Shown: positions 38,766 through 50,747 of the stretch, piece by piece
Layout of the letters: the number at the start of each line of letters is the position of its first letter
Numbering within the stretch: position 1 is the first letter of the stretch
Assembly: GCF_036588685.1 (NCBI RefSeq)
Contig: NC_086379.1
Span: forward strand, 77,531,727-77,595,726
Direction of reading: 5' to 3'
Length of the DNA stretch: 64,000 nucleotides
DNA from: Mytilus trossulus
Lineage: Eukaryota > Mollusca > Bivalvia > Mytilida > Mytilidae
Program-made: the position numbers and the translations under genes
The notes under the pieces: generated by a model
The model's database searches: none
What the model was told of the DNA's origin: nothing
The model's input: only the letters and a program-made list of their open reading frames with translations

Positions 38766-39655
38766 AGTGAGGGTGTGTAATTTGTTCCCATCGGTGTGCC
38801 ATTTATTGTGTTTATCATTTCATAGGGCCATTATGTTGAAAACCAGTATATTTATTTTCTGGTAAATAATCAGATATTATTTGGCCTTTGTGATTTTTAT
38901 GCATGTGAATTATTGTATTGAGTTATTTAAAGTTTTTAGCTTTAAAGCATTTACACTCACAACTTATGAACAAAACCAAATGTCAGTGTTTTTGTTCACA
39001 CTATTTTTTACTTGTAAATAATCAGATTTTTATCCATGTGAATTTTATTTACTTTTTTAAAGTTTGAAGCTTTAATGCATTTACACTCACAGCACTTATG
39101 AACGAAACCCAACTGCCTGAGATTTTAGCTCAATGTTCTTATCTTTGAGGTTATTTTTATAAATAACTTAATTTTAATGAAGTGATTTATAATTGGTATT
39201 CTTCTACGAGTCTCATAAAACACAATTTTAATAATATAAGTCTACGTGTTTTTTAACTTTTGTATATCTTTAATGGAGATTTTTATGGACAGTAATTCAA
39301 GGATGACAGATATTTTGCATTCATGAAATGCATAAATTTCATGTGTGTATCTAATATAAGTGTCATTTTCATGAATCTTTTTCTGTAATATGTGTAAATC
39401 TGTACATTTTTTAAATAGAAATATATTTTGAAATATAGCTCAATTTTTGTATAAACATGCATCTAAAAATTTTTCTTTTTAAGCACATTTCTTATATAGA
39501 GTTTCTTAAAGATTCAAAAGAAATAAATAAGCCTTTTGTATTCAAGTATTTTGACAGTCCATGCATCACTTACCATTTTCTATGTTTTCTAAATCATTGC
39601 GAGATAATAACTTTATGTATAATACATTTACTTCTGATCTTGAGATTTTATACAT
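38766..39655. other. Probable 3' UTR of GRB2-B
   Basis: No gene seen. AT-rich sequence with a locally repeated segment (GCTTTAAAGCATTTACACTC at about 38939 and GCTTTAATGCATTTACACTC at about 39069, roughly 130 bp apart). Transcript end unknown. Confidence 0.45.
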
Positions 39656-40530
39656 TTTTGTCGAGCCTTCGACTTTAGTCGAAAAAGCGAGACTAAGCGA
39701 TCCTACTTTCCGTCGGCGTCGTGCGGCGTCGTTGGCGGCGTCCACAAATATTCACTCTGTGGTTAAAGTTTTTGAAATTTTAATAACTTTCTTAAACTAT
39801 ACTGGATTTCTACCAAACTTGGACAGAAGCTTGTTTATGATCATAAGATAGTATCCAGAAGTAAATTTTGTAAAAATAAAATTCCATTTTTTCCGTATTT
39901 TACTTATAAATGGACTTAGTTTTTTCTGCAGGGAAACATAACATTCACTCTGTGGTTAAAGTTTTTAGAATTTTAATAACTTTCTTAAACTATCCTTGGT
40001 TTGAACCAAATTTTGCCAGAAGCTTGTTTATGATCATAAGATAGTATCCAGAAGTAAATTTTGTAAAAAAATAAATCCATTTTTTCCGTATTTTACTTTT
40101 AAATGGACTTAGTTTTTCTGCGGGGAAACATTACATTTACTCTGTGGTTAAAGTTTTTAAAATTTTAATAACTTTCTTAAACTATCCTTGGTTTGTACCA
40201 TACTTGGACAGAAGCTTATTTATGACCATAAGATAGTATCCAGAAGTAAATATTGTAAAAAGATAACTCCATTTTTTCTGTATTTTACTTTTAAATGGAC
40301 TTAGACTTTCTTCCAGTTAACATTACATACAGTCGGCAGTTTAAGTTTTCAAAACATTAATTAGATTCATTAACTATCCTAGATTTTTACCAAACTTGGA
40401 CAGAAGCTTCTTACAATCAAACGATAGTATCAAGAGGATTTTTTTTATTGATTTTTTTCCTCATTTTTTGTTGAGCCTGCGATTTACAGCAAAAGTAGGC
40501 GAGACACTGGGTTCCGCGGAACCCTTACAA
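39656..40530 (+). repeat. TGTCGAGCC-hairpin element with four 192-bp monomers
   Basis: The head TTGTCGAGCC carries the hairpin TTCGACT/AGTCGAA (39667-39682), then GC-rich CGTCGGCGTCGTGCGGCG. About four monomers follow with a period of 191-193 bp (anchor TTCACTCTGTGGTTAAAG at 39751, 39944, about 40136 and about 40327). The tail GGCGAGACACTGGGTTCCGC ends near 40520. Confidence 0.88.
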
Positions 40531-43500
40531 ATTTTTTAAGGTTTTAATATTTTTCATATTGGGTAAATTTGGGGACTTATTTTTGCTGTGAATTCATATT
40601 TTGAAATTCACCTAACTATGACCATGTGTGTTATGCTTGAACAATTTTTCATGGAATACTGGTAATGCTTGCCTGTCCTGAAAACAATGAACAATCATTT
40701 TTCCGTGTTTTTGTTGAATAACCATCTTAAGCTATTACTATGGTCAATAAATGAACTGACCATAACAGCAGCTGGATTTCTATTTATAATTTTATACAAT
40801 TTAATTTAAATATGAAAAGAGACCATTTCGGTCAAGGGTCTTTCATATACTTGAGTGAATGGTATTGGGGTGATTGTGAAGGTCATAAACTACCTACATT
40901 GGTTGGAAATGTGAATTACATATTCACTTAGTGAACTAAGGTGCAACTTTATTTTATTAATTGACTAAAATTCTGCAAAAACTTTCTGATTTCTAAACTG
41001 GTCAGAAACAATGTCTGTTATTCTGACTCCAAAAATGAGATTTTGATTTTGAGTTACCAGTGTATATTTTTATAAGATTGATAAAACTCCATCCGACTAA
41101 AGTTGAAAATGATTATAATAAAGCTTAGTAGTATCAAATCTGTAATCAAAAAATAATGAAACGAGTGCACAGATTTCAAACTAAGGCCTTTTTGATAAAA
41201 AAATATTTGCTGTAAATAGTCTCTTATTAAATAGGCCAAGAACTTATGTTTAATGTGCAATATTTGATTATTATTTTTCTTGCATGTCTTATTTTTCACA
41301 TGATCTCAATGAAAACCGCTTGGAAACCACTGCTTAGAAAAAGATATAGTTTGATCTCTTCCATAATTCAATCATGTAAAAATTGGGATAACTTTGAAAA
41401 ATATATTCTTAGAAAGTAAAAGAAAGAAATGTACAGGATGTCTTTAAGATAATATTTTTGTGTGTGTGTAATGCAGATTAGGGGGTGTGGGGTAGTTACC
41501 CCCTTCTATTTTTATGATCAATGCTTTTAAATGGGTACAAATGGTTAGACCCACATTATCCTTGGGCTTGAAATCATCCTTTTAAAATATTTTATATGAC
41601 TGCTAAAGTGCAAAGTGTATTTTGCATGCAACTGATTTTGTACTTTTCTTAGTTGTAATGGCACATTAATAATTTACAAGGTTTTCACAAATGATATTTA
41701 TTTGTGTTTTACTGCAATATATTTATTGGTTGTACATCAGATACAAGGTAAATGTGTGATGTGTATTATTTTATGGTTGCTGTATTACTATTTTTTATTT
41801 TTACCATCCCAACTTTGCCTTGATATTACAATACTATCTGAACTAAAATAAGGTACATATTATTTTGATAGCTTACTTAATTCAAAATTTGTCCATGTTT
41901 TTTTAAAATTACATATCTTTTTATATTGTAAAAATTTAATTGAGGTTGCTATTTTGGCACCATTTATATTCATTGGAGTTTAATGGGATGGAAGGCACAC
42001 AAATTTGTAGAACCAATCGTGGAAGTTTGGTTAGAGATATAAATTGCTTTATTATGTAGAATGATATTGTTGACAGTGATTCATGACTATGCATTTGTTA
42101 TGAAAAGTGCCTATAAACCTTCAACATCCCTCCCCCCTCAACACAAGACAAATATGTGATACTATTAACTGATGTGATTTGTAAGTACTTAAACTGGAAA
42201 GAATATATTTGTTATAGTTGTTTGTAAGTGTTTTAAGTTTGTCAGTGAGTTTTATTCTTGTAGTTCACACATATATGTACAGTGAGAAATATTTATAATT
42301 TTGTGACAAGAAATTGATTGTCTTTTGGCTGGTGAGTTTTTAAAAATGCAAAACAAAATTTTAGAGCAAACTCATATAAGTGTTTGTTCTGTTATTCATC
42401 TGTATTTTTTTTTTATCATCTCTGAATTTTCAAGTTTACAAATGTAATTTATTCCCATTACCACTTATAACTTTGACCTCCACACCTTTCTAATAACAGT
42501 CAAGGCTCATGAAGCATATCAGTGATACAAGACTGATTCTTCAATAATAATATCAAAGGTCTCCAATTCTGCTGTGTGAAAAGACTAAGTTCTTACATAA
42601 AGGACTAAAACATTTTAATGTGACTTAGGACTTTAACTTTCTACTCTTTTTGTGATTTATCTTTCTATTCTTTTTGTGAGTCAGCACTCATTCTTCAGAA
42701 TAAATTAAATTTAAATACTTTTGTTGAACTAATGTGGCAATACGGATCATGCTAATTTAATGTAAAGTGAAGTGTATATTGATATTTCAGGTTTACATAT
42801 ATTTGAAGTTCGTTATTTATTTACAATTGATTTTTGTAGGTAAGTGAAGAAAATTCTATGCAAGAATATTTATATTTTTTAAATGGTTTGCAAAGATGTA
42901 TAGACAAAACTTTTTATGTTACACATTTGTGATATTTGTGATGAAGGATTTACAAAATATGTATTGATTTTTGTATGATGGGAGAGGCCAGCATATATTT
43001 TTTTCTTTAAAAAGAAGAATGAATTTTTCCTTGGAAAAAGTATTTTTCTCAAAACATGATACAAGTTGCATATCTGTTAACCATGCGGAAGCTCTTTTCT
43101 TGATAAACCTTTTTAAAGGCAAATATAGCTGCATGAAGACTCTTTCAAGACGTAATGGTGGTTTTCAGAAGGTTTATTGATAAAAATATATAATAGCTAA
43201 GATTTATATCAATTGAAACATGCCTGAAAGTTTTCTGATTTGCATGGAAAGAGTTTAAGGTTGTTTTATGTTTGTACTTCAAGTGGTAAATATGTCACGT
43301 ATAAGTTTACGGTTATGTTGACATTTATTTTTACAAAAAGAATTTTAGTATGAAAATTTTTAATGATACTGCCAATTGTCTATTTTAATGAGATAATATT
43401 TATAAATTTACTTTTTTTCAGGTTACTACCCATTTCACATTAAATTTCACATTATTGTGGTGAACTGTGACTTCAAAATTTGTGCTTAAATTAGGTCTAT

Positions 43501-46500
43501 GTTTAAGAATTTAGTTTCAAAATAAAAGCTCTTTTCATTTAGTTAATGACCAAATTATTAAGGCTGCAGAAGAAAAATGTGATAACTCAACAATGATAAA
43601 ATATTGTGAACACCATGAAAGGTTGTTTTTTTTATTTTAGATACTGAAAATTTTATATGAAGAAGTCTACTATTTTATAATTTTTTTATTTATAATTTGT
43701 ATAACACTTATTACCTAACGTTTTGAAGATGTAGTTGATATTATTCTTTAGCATTATATGTAAGAACTTGCCATATATAGTTTTTAATTATGTATTTTTG
43801 TTACAATGTATAAAATGAACAACAAATATAACTTCATGTATAGTTAAACATAGTAAAATATAGTTGCTGCTTTATAATATGTGATATCTGTGATTTAGTG
43901 CTGTTCTGTTACAAGCTGTTACAAGCTGGTATCATTTTGACCAACAAAAAATGTTTTTGGAAGAAAACATAAAAATGACAACAATTGTTGTTTTGAAAAA
44001 ATACATTGAAATTCATCTTTTTTTACAAAAGGAATGAAATTTCCAAATAAACTTGAATTGTTATTGTCTTAACATTAACTAAGGTGATATAGGGTAAAGT
44101 ACTATGTTGTGTCTAAGTACTGATTGATACCGCATATACTTTTAATATAAGAAAAGTTATGCCACAATGGTTCAGAAGAAAACAATAAGGATGTCTGAAC
44201 ATAAAAGTTTTAATGCATTTATCATCACTTTTCTTCAGATAAATTTACAGTATGACTCTTTATCTAATTTTAACTGTTTAGTATTCTTCAAAAATAGAAT
44301 TTTATTTACAAGTAAGATTGATTAGATTCCGCTTTTTAATTAATTATAATTTAACTGTTGAGAGTGGGGATATATCATAATACATGAGTTAAAGTGGTGG
44401 AATCTGTTTCTCTTTAGATTTTTAATCCTTCCTTTTCAAAGATTTGAGAAAGTTGTGTACTTTTGATGTGACGTCATCAGACATGGTCGCCTTTTTTCAT
44501 GACGTCACAATAGGAAAATTCACAAAAAAACAAGAAAATCTAACGTCACAATTAAATTTCAACCAATCTTTTGCCGAGAACAGATTTTTCACTAGTGAGG
44601 AGAATTATTTTTCTCATGTCAGGAAATGTGAAAATAGCATAAAAATTAGAGAATATGGTTTTAATTATATAAAGAATTTCATTATGTTCATTGCACCTAG
44701 GGCAACATATCTCTTAGCACAGTCAAGACTTATCTGTAGGATTTTGTAATAACATGTCTATAGATTTAAGGATAACTCTTAAAAACATACAAATCCCATG
44801 GAAGAAGACATTTAAAAAATTCATCTATGGTCATTGGTGAATGTGTTTTTTTTACAGTGGAAATGTAAAAGAAGTTCTTGAATTGCATTTATAACTGGTT
44901 GTCCCCATTTTCAAAGTTATCCCTTGATACATTGTATGTTTTAATATGAAATAACCCATGTGATAAGATCACCAAATGATTTAATAGTAGAAATGTATAA
45001 TTTATATTTTTGTGGTATTAACTTTCTATTTAAACTCTTTGCTTGTTTGTATATACTTTACATGTGCACCTTGTTACTGTTTTTGTTTTGTTAAAGTTAC
45101 AGAAATTGTATATATATTTTTGTCTTCGAGTGACTCTGGTGCTTAATTACACAATTAAGGCAATGTTGACATACTTCAGGGTACTTTTTTATAACTTTAT
45201 ATTCAAATTTAAATGATTATTTACAATTACCTGTATTAAATATTGATACACAGTTATTATGAATACTGTGGATTAGTTATTTTCGCAGGTACTAGTTTTT
45301 TATGGATTGATGAAATATGCATTTTCATGGATATTTAATTCGATGGTTTTGCACAATATTGCATACAAGGAAATATAACATTTGTTGGACATTAGAATTT
45401 GTACACCTCTACCCCAAAAAATGCATGTTCCCAATGAATAATAATGAATCCATAGTAAAATTCAGAATGGAAGTGGGGAATGTGTCTGAGAGACAAAAAT
45501 AGTAAAATGTATGTGTTTGTAACCATATTTGACAGGTTTATTATGTTAACTTATGTTTTTTCACCGAAAGAAGAATGAAGATCTGAGATTGGTTACCATG
45601 TATTTTTTGATTTGTTATATTTTAACGGGTGATTATGAAAGTTATATACAAAATTAAATATAAGTAAGGTTACTAAAGTACCCTGTGTGTGTCAAAGACA
45701 AATTGTATGATTGTAAATATTTGTTACACTGTTAGCTTCTGTCATTGCAGAAACGATAGTAGCTCTTTGATGAATAAAAAAAATAAAAAAAAGTATGTGT
45801 TATGAAACAGATGCCATTTAAGAAATAATTGATGCAAGCTTTACTTTGTTGTAGTTTTAACATGGTAGGCATTATATTCGTGATTATTTTTGCCCAAGCG
45901 ATAGTGAGGGCCAAAATATACGCATGTGTAAACAAATTATTTAGGATTTAGAGCATGAGTTGATTCATAAAGCGATTGAAGCACGTCATATTAGAATCTA
46001 TGATAAAGTGTAGAAAAGCTTGTTTCAATCAAATACAATTTTTGATTAAAACTACCTGAAAGGCATATAGAATTGGAAAATCAAAAGACAACTTTGAAAT
46101 AAGCATAAGTGGAACGGAAAAAGAAAGCTCTTATAGCAAGGAAAAACAAACTGTTCTATGATTAAAAAATAACAATGTAATAAAAGGCAAAAAAATTAAA
46201 GATTGCGCAAATTGAAACCCCAAAAAATTCTGGAAGAAAATCTAAAAGGGTCAGTAACTTTTGCTCTACTAGTGATGCTCATTGTGCTAATCCTGTAAAA
46301 AAAGGTTGAAGAGTCAGTTGGTAATTAGGAATCATATAATTGTCGATAGGTAATCTCTTTACATCACAAAATATACACATTGGGCATGTAAATTCCCCTA
46401 ACCAAAAATGGAATGGTAAAAAATAAAACAAAAAAAATAAGATTTTCCAGAACAAAAGAAAGACCATATTGTTATATGTATAAACAATACCTGCATTTAC

Positions 46501-47320
46501 AAAAATAAAATAAGATAAATTGCAAAACTGGAACTAATAAAGGACTAATACGAACAACAATAAAACAACTAGGGGTAAACTCAGGTACTCAGGAAGAGTA
46601 AAATTCCTACCACTATTGGTACCTGTTGTCTTGCTAATTCTAACCAAACATGTTGTTTAAAGACTCGTGTGTTGATGTTACATTCTAGGAAAATATGATT
46701 ATAAAATACCTGTTCATCTGTGACACAGAAGTGCCATGAAGGTCAACAAAATCTTTATGGGGTCTGTTATTAAATTATGTAAGTATTACATTTACTTTAT
46801 TACCGATAAGATCAAGTTTCTTTACTATTTGAAGTTTTTATATCAGAAGGATTTAGAAAACTAACCATTCAGTATCGAATCGACGAAAAAAAGGAAAAAT
46901 CTTGCATTCTTTTTCCCTGGGAAACTATTCATGAATACCTATTGAATATGTAAAGTTTACCAGGGAAATAGATGTATTGTCTGTTCCTATGGGAATTAAT
47001 CATTATCGTAAAAACATATATTATTTTTGGATATTCTTTTTAATTAGAAATAATCCTATATGAGATATTCTTACATATGAAATTTTAAATCAGTAGCTTA
47101 TAAATGAATTCATAAGTAGGACTAAATGATCATGGTAAATCTTTTCATCCTTCCTACACTATAAATGGATAACAATCAAATTGTTTCGTAACACAAAAAT
47201 ACGTTTATTGTTTTACTTTCTACGAAATTTATTTCACCGCAAAAAATGTTTAGTTTTCAAGAAAATGTCTTCGTTAAGCCCCTTTAACGAAGGATGTTGC
47301 TCATATTGTTTATACTAATA
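40531..47320. other. Long AT-rich stretch without recognised genes
   Basis: No coding exon, RNA gene or large repeat is recognised; small ORFs here look random. Two perfect 8-bp TGACGTCA palindromes lie at 44469-44476 and 44500-44507. Part may be GRB2-B 3' UTR or downstream flank. Confidence 0.4.
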
Positions 47321-47427
47321 CAGGGTTATTTAAAAGAAGCAACAATACAAAAAGATATTGAAGATGCAACTTTCTGTGACGAAAGTGAAAGTAAAATAAT
47401 GACAAAAAAAATCATAGATTAATAAAA

Positions 47428-48250
47428 ACATAACTTTTATATAGATGATGTTCTTTCACTAAATAATTCAAAATTTCACTATGTGGAACGTATCTATCCA
47501 ATCGAACTAGAGATAAAGGATACTACAGATACAGTTAGGTCGGCCTCATATCTTGCACTGGCGGATCTAGAAATTTTCATAAGTGGGAGCCCACTGACTG
47601 CCTAAGAGGGGACCACTCCAGTCACGCTTCAGTGATTATTAGCAACCAACTTTTTCCCACAAAAAAGGGTGGGCCGGACCCCCGCCCCTCCAAACCGCCT
47701 CTGACTTGACTTACATCTAGAAATTGACTATGAGGGTCGGTTGAAAACAAAATTTTACGACAAAAGAATGATTTCAGCTTTCAAATTGTAAACATTTATT
47801 TTCTTAATAGAGGGTTGCTGCTCACAAGGAAGCTATTAAACCAAGAGTTCCAAAAAGTGAAGTTGAAATCATCCTTCGTACATATTACGGACGCCATCAT
47901 GAGTTGGTTGATCGTTATGGAATAACCGTTTCACAAATGATATTGGATATGTTCCTTACGTCGTAACTACAATCCCCTTCCCTTTCATGAATGTGACCTA
48001 CCGAATTAGACTATTTACCGGATTTGTTATCACATAAGCAACACGACGGGTGCCACATGTGGAGTAGACTCTGCTTACCCTTTTGGAGCACCTGAGATCA
48101 CCCCTAGATTTTGGTGGGGTTCGTGTTGTTTATTTCTATAGTTTTTTATGTTGTGTACTATTTTTTGTCTTTTTCATTTTTAGCCTTGGCGTTGCCAGTT
48201 TATTTTCGATTTATGAGTTTGACTGTCCTTTTGGTTTCTTTCATCCCTCT
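47428..48250 (+). pseudogene. Penelope-like element RT remnant, interrupted by a MITE
   Basis: Reads KHNFYIDDVLSLNNSKF (catalytic YIDD at 47438-47449), then VERIYPIELEIKDTTDTVRS up to SASYL at 47554. After a 148-bp insertion it resumes DLHLEIDYEGRLKTKFYDKR, and later LLLTRKLLNQEF and YGRHHELVDRYGITVSQM. This matches the RT C-terminus of Penelope-like retroelements common in mussels. Frame is lost several times. The following 3' segment (AAGCAACACGACGGGTGCCA...CACCTGAGATCACCCCTAG) is a well-known repeated mussel segment. Confidence 0.75.
47556..47703. mobile_element. 148-bp MITE inside the Penelope-like remnant
   Basis: Ends CACTGGCGGATC at the left and AAACCGCCTCTG at the right, the same family as 30731-30898. 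The flanks are TCTTG (47551-47555) and ACTTG (47704-47708), a 5-bp duplication with one change. It splits a Penelope reading frame that resumes on the other side. Confidence 0.75.
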
Positions 48251-49218
48251 TTTATGAGATAATATACTCGAATCCGTCTACATTTCACGGGTAGTAAGGT
48301 CGTCATATCGAGGAGCGTTTAGTACAGTGATTTTGTCATAGTTTGGATAAGTTTGACATGACGGTGTTAAGTCTTTTTGATGAAAATCAATGCAAAAATG
48401 TAAACATTTGGATATTTTGTAAGCGGAACTTCTGATCGTTAATTCAAGCTTGTAAGTACCTTTGTATAAAGTTTATATGTTAGTACATCACAAGTTGTAT
48501 CATATGGTTAATGATTTAACACAGAACAAAGCTTGCGTATGTCAAAATTTAAAACTTGCTAATTGGTTTATCGTGCACAAAAAAAGTTATTTTCTTACAG
48601 TCTGTTACAGCACATATATCTTCCTGATATAACACTGCGGTCAATTATTCTCAAAAATACATACTTTTGCAATCAATTCAAAATTACTGAAATGTCTGTG
48701 TCATGGTTTGGTTCATTTGTGTCATGGTTAAGTTCATATTCGACGTGAAAGATATAAAAGGCTGCGACAAAATTCGATGTATAGAAATTCCAAATAGAAA
48801 ACCATCAGCCGAATTTCTGTCCAAAATAAATAACAAAATATGATACACAGTTACAAACGATATTCACGGCATTACAGACACTTTACTTGAGACAGTATAA
48901 ACACAATATTGCGGAGTAAAACATGTATGCGGGCTCCCCAAACTATTCTTCGCCTTAACCATGCCACACATGTAAAACTCACCAGATCGGGTTTAAACAA
49001 GAAAATCAAGTAACAGAAACACTAAAAACACAAATAAAAAGTACTGATATTTAGTGGGACCTAGTTTCAAACAAATAACAAATGAGGAAAAGATGGAATT
49101 ATGCTGCCAATATTGTGAGCATCTTTGGATTATGTCTAGCAATAAATAACGATATATATTTAACACTGTAGTTTCATTGAAAAGCATTATATGAAACAAT
49201 ATTGAGAGGATCCTTTTT

Positions 49219-50505
49219 TAGCTCACCTGACCTGAAAGGTCAAGTGAGCTTTTCTCATCACTTGGCGTCCGTCGTCCGTCGTCCTGCGTCCGTCGTCTGT
49301 CGTCCGTCGTCCGTCGTCCGTCGTCCGTAAACTTTTACAAAAATCTTCTCCTCTGAAACTACTTGGCCAGATTAAACCAAACTTGGCCACATTCATCCTT
49401 GGGGTATCTAGTTTAAAAAATGTGTCCGGTGACCTGGCCATCCAACCAAGATGGCCGCCATGGCTAAAAATAGAACATAGGGGTAAAATGTATATTTTGG
49501 CTTATATCTTTGAAACCAAAACATTTAGAGCAAATCTGACATGGGGTAAAATTGTTGATCAGGTCAAGATCTATCTGCCCTGAAATTTTCAGACGAATCG
49601 GACAACCTGTTGTTGGGTTGCTGCCCCTGAATTGGTTATTTTAAGGAAATTTTGCAGTTTTTGGTTATTATCTTGAATACTATTATAGATAGAGATAAAC
49701 TGTAAACAGCAATAATGTTCAGCAAAGTATGACCTACAAATAAGTCAACATGACCAAAATTGTCAGTCAACCCCTTAATGAGTTATTGCCCTTTATAGTC
49801 AATTTTTAACAACTTTTCGTTATATTTTGTAACATGTACAAAAATCTTCTTCTCTGAAACTACAAGGCTAAATTTAACCAAACTTGGCCACAATTATCAT
49901 TGTGGTATATAGTTTAAAAAATGTGTCTGATGACCCCGCCTTCCAAACAAAATGGCCGACATGACTAAAATTAGAACATAGTTGTAAAATGCAGTTTTTG
50001 GTTTATATCTTTGAAACTAAGACGTTAAGGGCAAATCTTTTAAGATTTAAATGTACATCAGAATAAGATCTATCCCCTCACAAATTTTAAGATGAATCCA
50101 ACAACTCGTTATTGGGTTGCTGCCCTAAAATTGGTAATTTTAAGGAAATTTTGCAGTTTTTGGTTATTATCTTGAATACTTTTATAGAAAGAGATAAACT
50201 GTCAACAGCAATAATGTTCAGCAAAGTAAGATCTACAAATAAGTCAAACATGATCAAATTATTAGAGGACCCCTTAAGGAGTTATTGCCCTTTATAGTCA
50301 ATATTGAACATTTTTTCGTCATTTTTATAACTTGTACAAAAATCTTCGTTCCTTAAACAATGGGCCAAATTTAACCAAACTATGCCACAATCATTACTAG
50401 GGTATCTATTTTTAAAAAGTGTCTAATGACCCCACCTACCAACCAAGATGACCGACATCAGTAAATACAGTAACAGGTGAGCGACACAGGCTCTTGAGAG
50501 CCTCT
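49219..50505 (+). repeat. ~500-bp tandem-monomer element, copy 2 (AGCTCACCTG hairpin head)
   Basis: The head hairpin AGCTCACCTGACCT / AGGTCAAGTGAGCT (14 bp, one mismatch) is followed by a (CGTCCGT)n tract at 49265-49328. Monomers start near 49337, 49841 and 50338 (period about 500). The tail is GGTGAGCGACACAGGCTCTTGAGAGCCTC. It is the same family as 20120-21500, here with an intact head. Confidence 0.88.
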
Positions 50506-50611
50506 AGTTTAATATTTGTTTCTTAATTTTTGAATCTTTTATTTCCGCAGTCATAATATAAACTTGAATCCTAAAGAACTAATTTAACAATACTACGCTT
50601 ATTTATTTTAG

Positions 50612-50747
50612 TAGTCATTCAATGTTTGACCAACCCCGAAGATCTACTGCTCAACGTAAAAGTGCAATCGTGAACCCATATGATGGATTTGCATATGGTG
50701 CTCAAGGAATTCGTCAGTACCATAAAAGAGCATGTTATGATATATGA
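50612..50747 (+). CDS. Exon-like ORF with acceptor and stop, unknown product
   Basis: After a polypyrimidine acceptor (TTATTTATTTTAG, ending 50611) an open frame reads SHSMFDQPRRSTAQRKSAIV, then NPYDGFAYGAQGIRQYHKRA, then CYDI and a TGA at 50745-50747. From the internal ATG (50622) it would be 41 residues. Its mixed codon use stands out from the surrounding AT-rich DNA, suggesting a terminal coding exon. No family is recognised, no partner exon is identified, and it lies inside the 48287-52904 inverted-repeat segment. Confidence 0.35.

Noticed and set aside
39457-39851. ORFs of 73 and 96 aa at 39.5-39.9 kb
   Set aside because: They cross from AT-rich flank into the TGTCGAGCC repeat head and match nothing.
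44444-44749. 101-aa plus-strand ORF
   Set aside because: It starts with ATG but has no recognisable motif, no splice context and AT-driven composition.
49223-49441. TTDDGRRTTDDGR-type minus-strand peptide repeat
   Set aside because: It is the translation of the (CGTCCGT)n head of a dispersed repeat.
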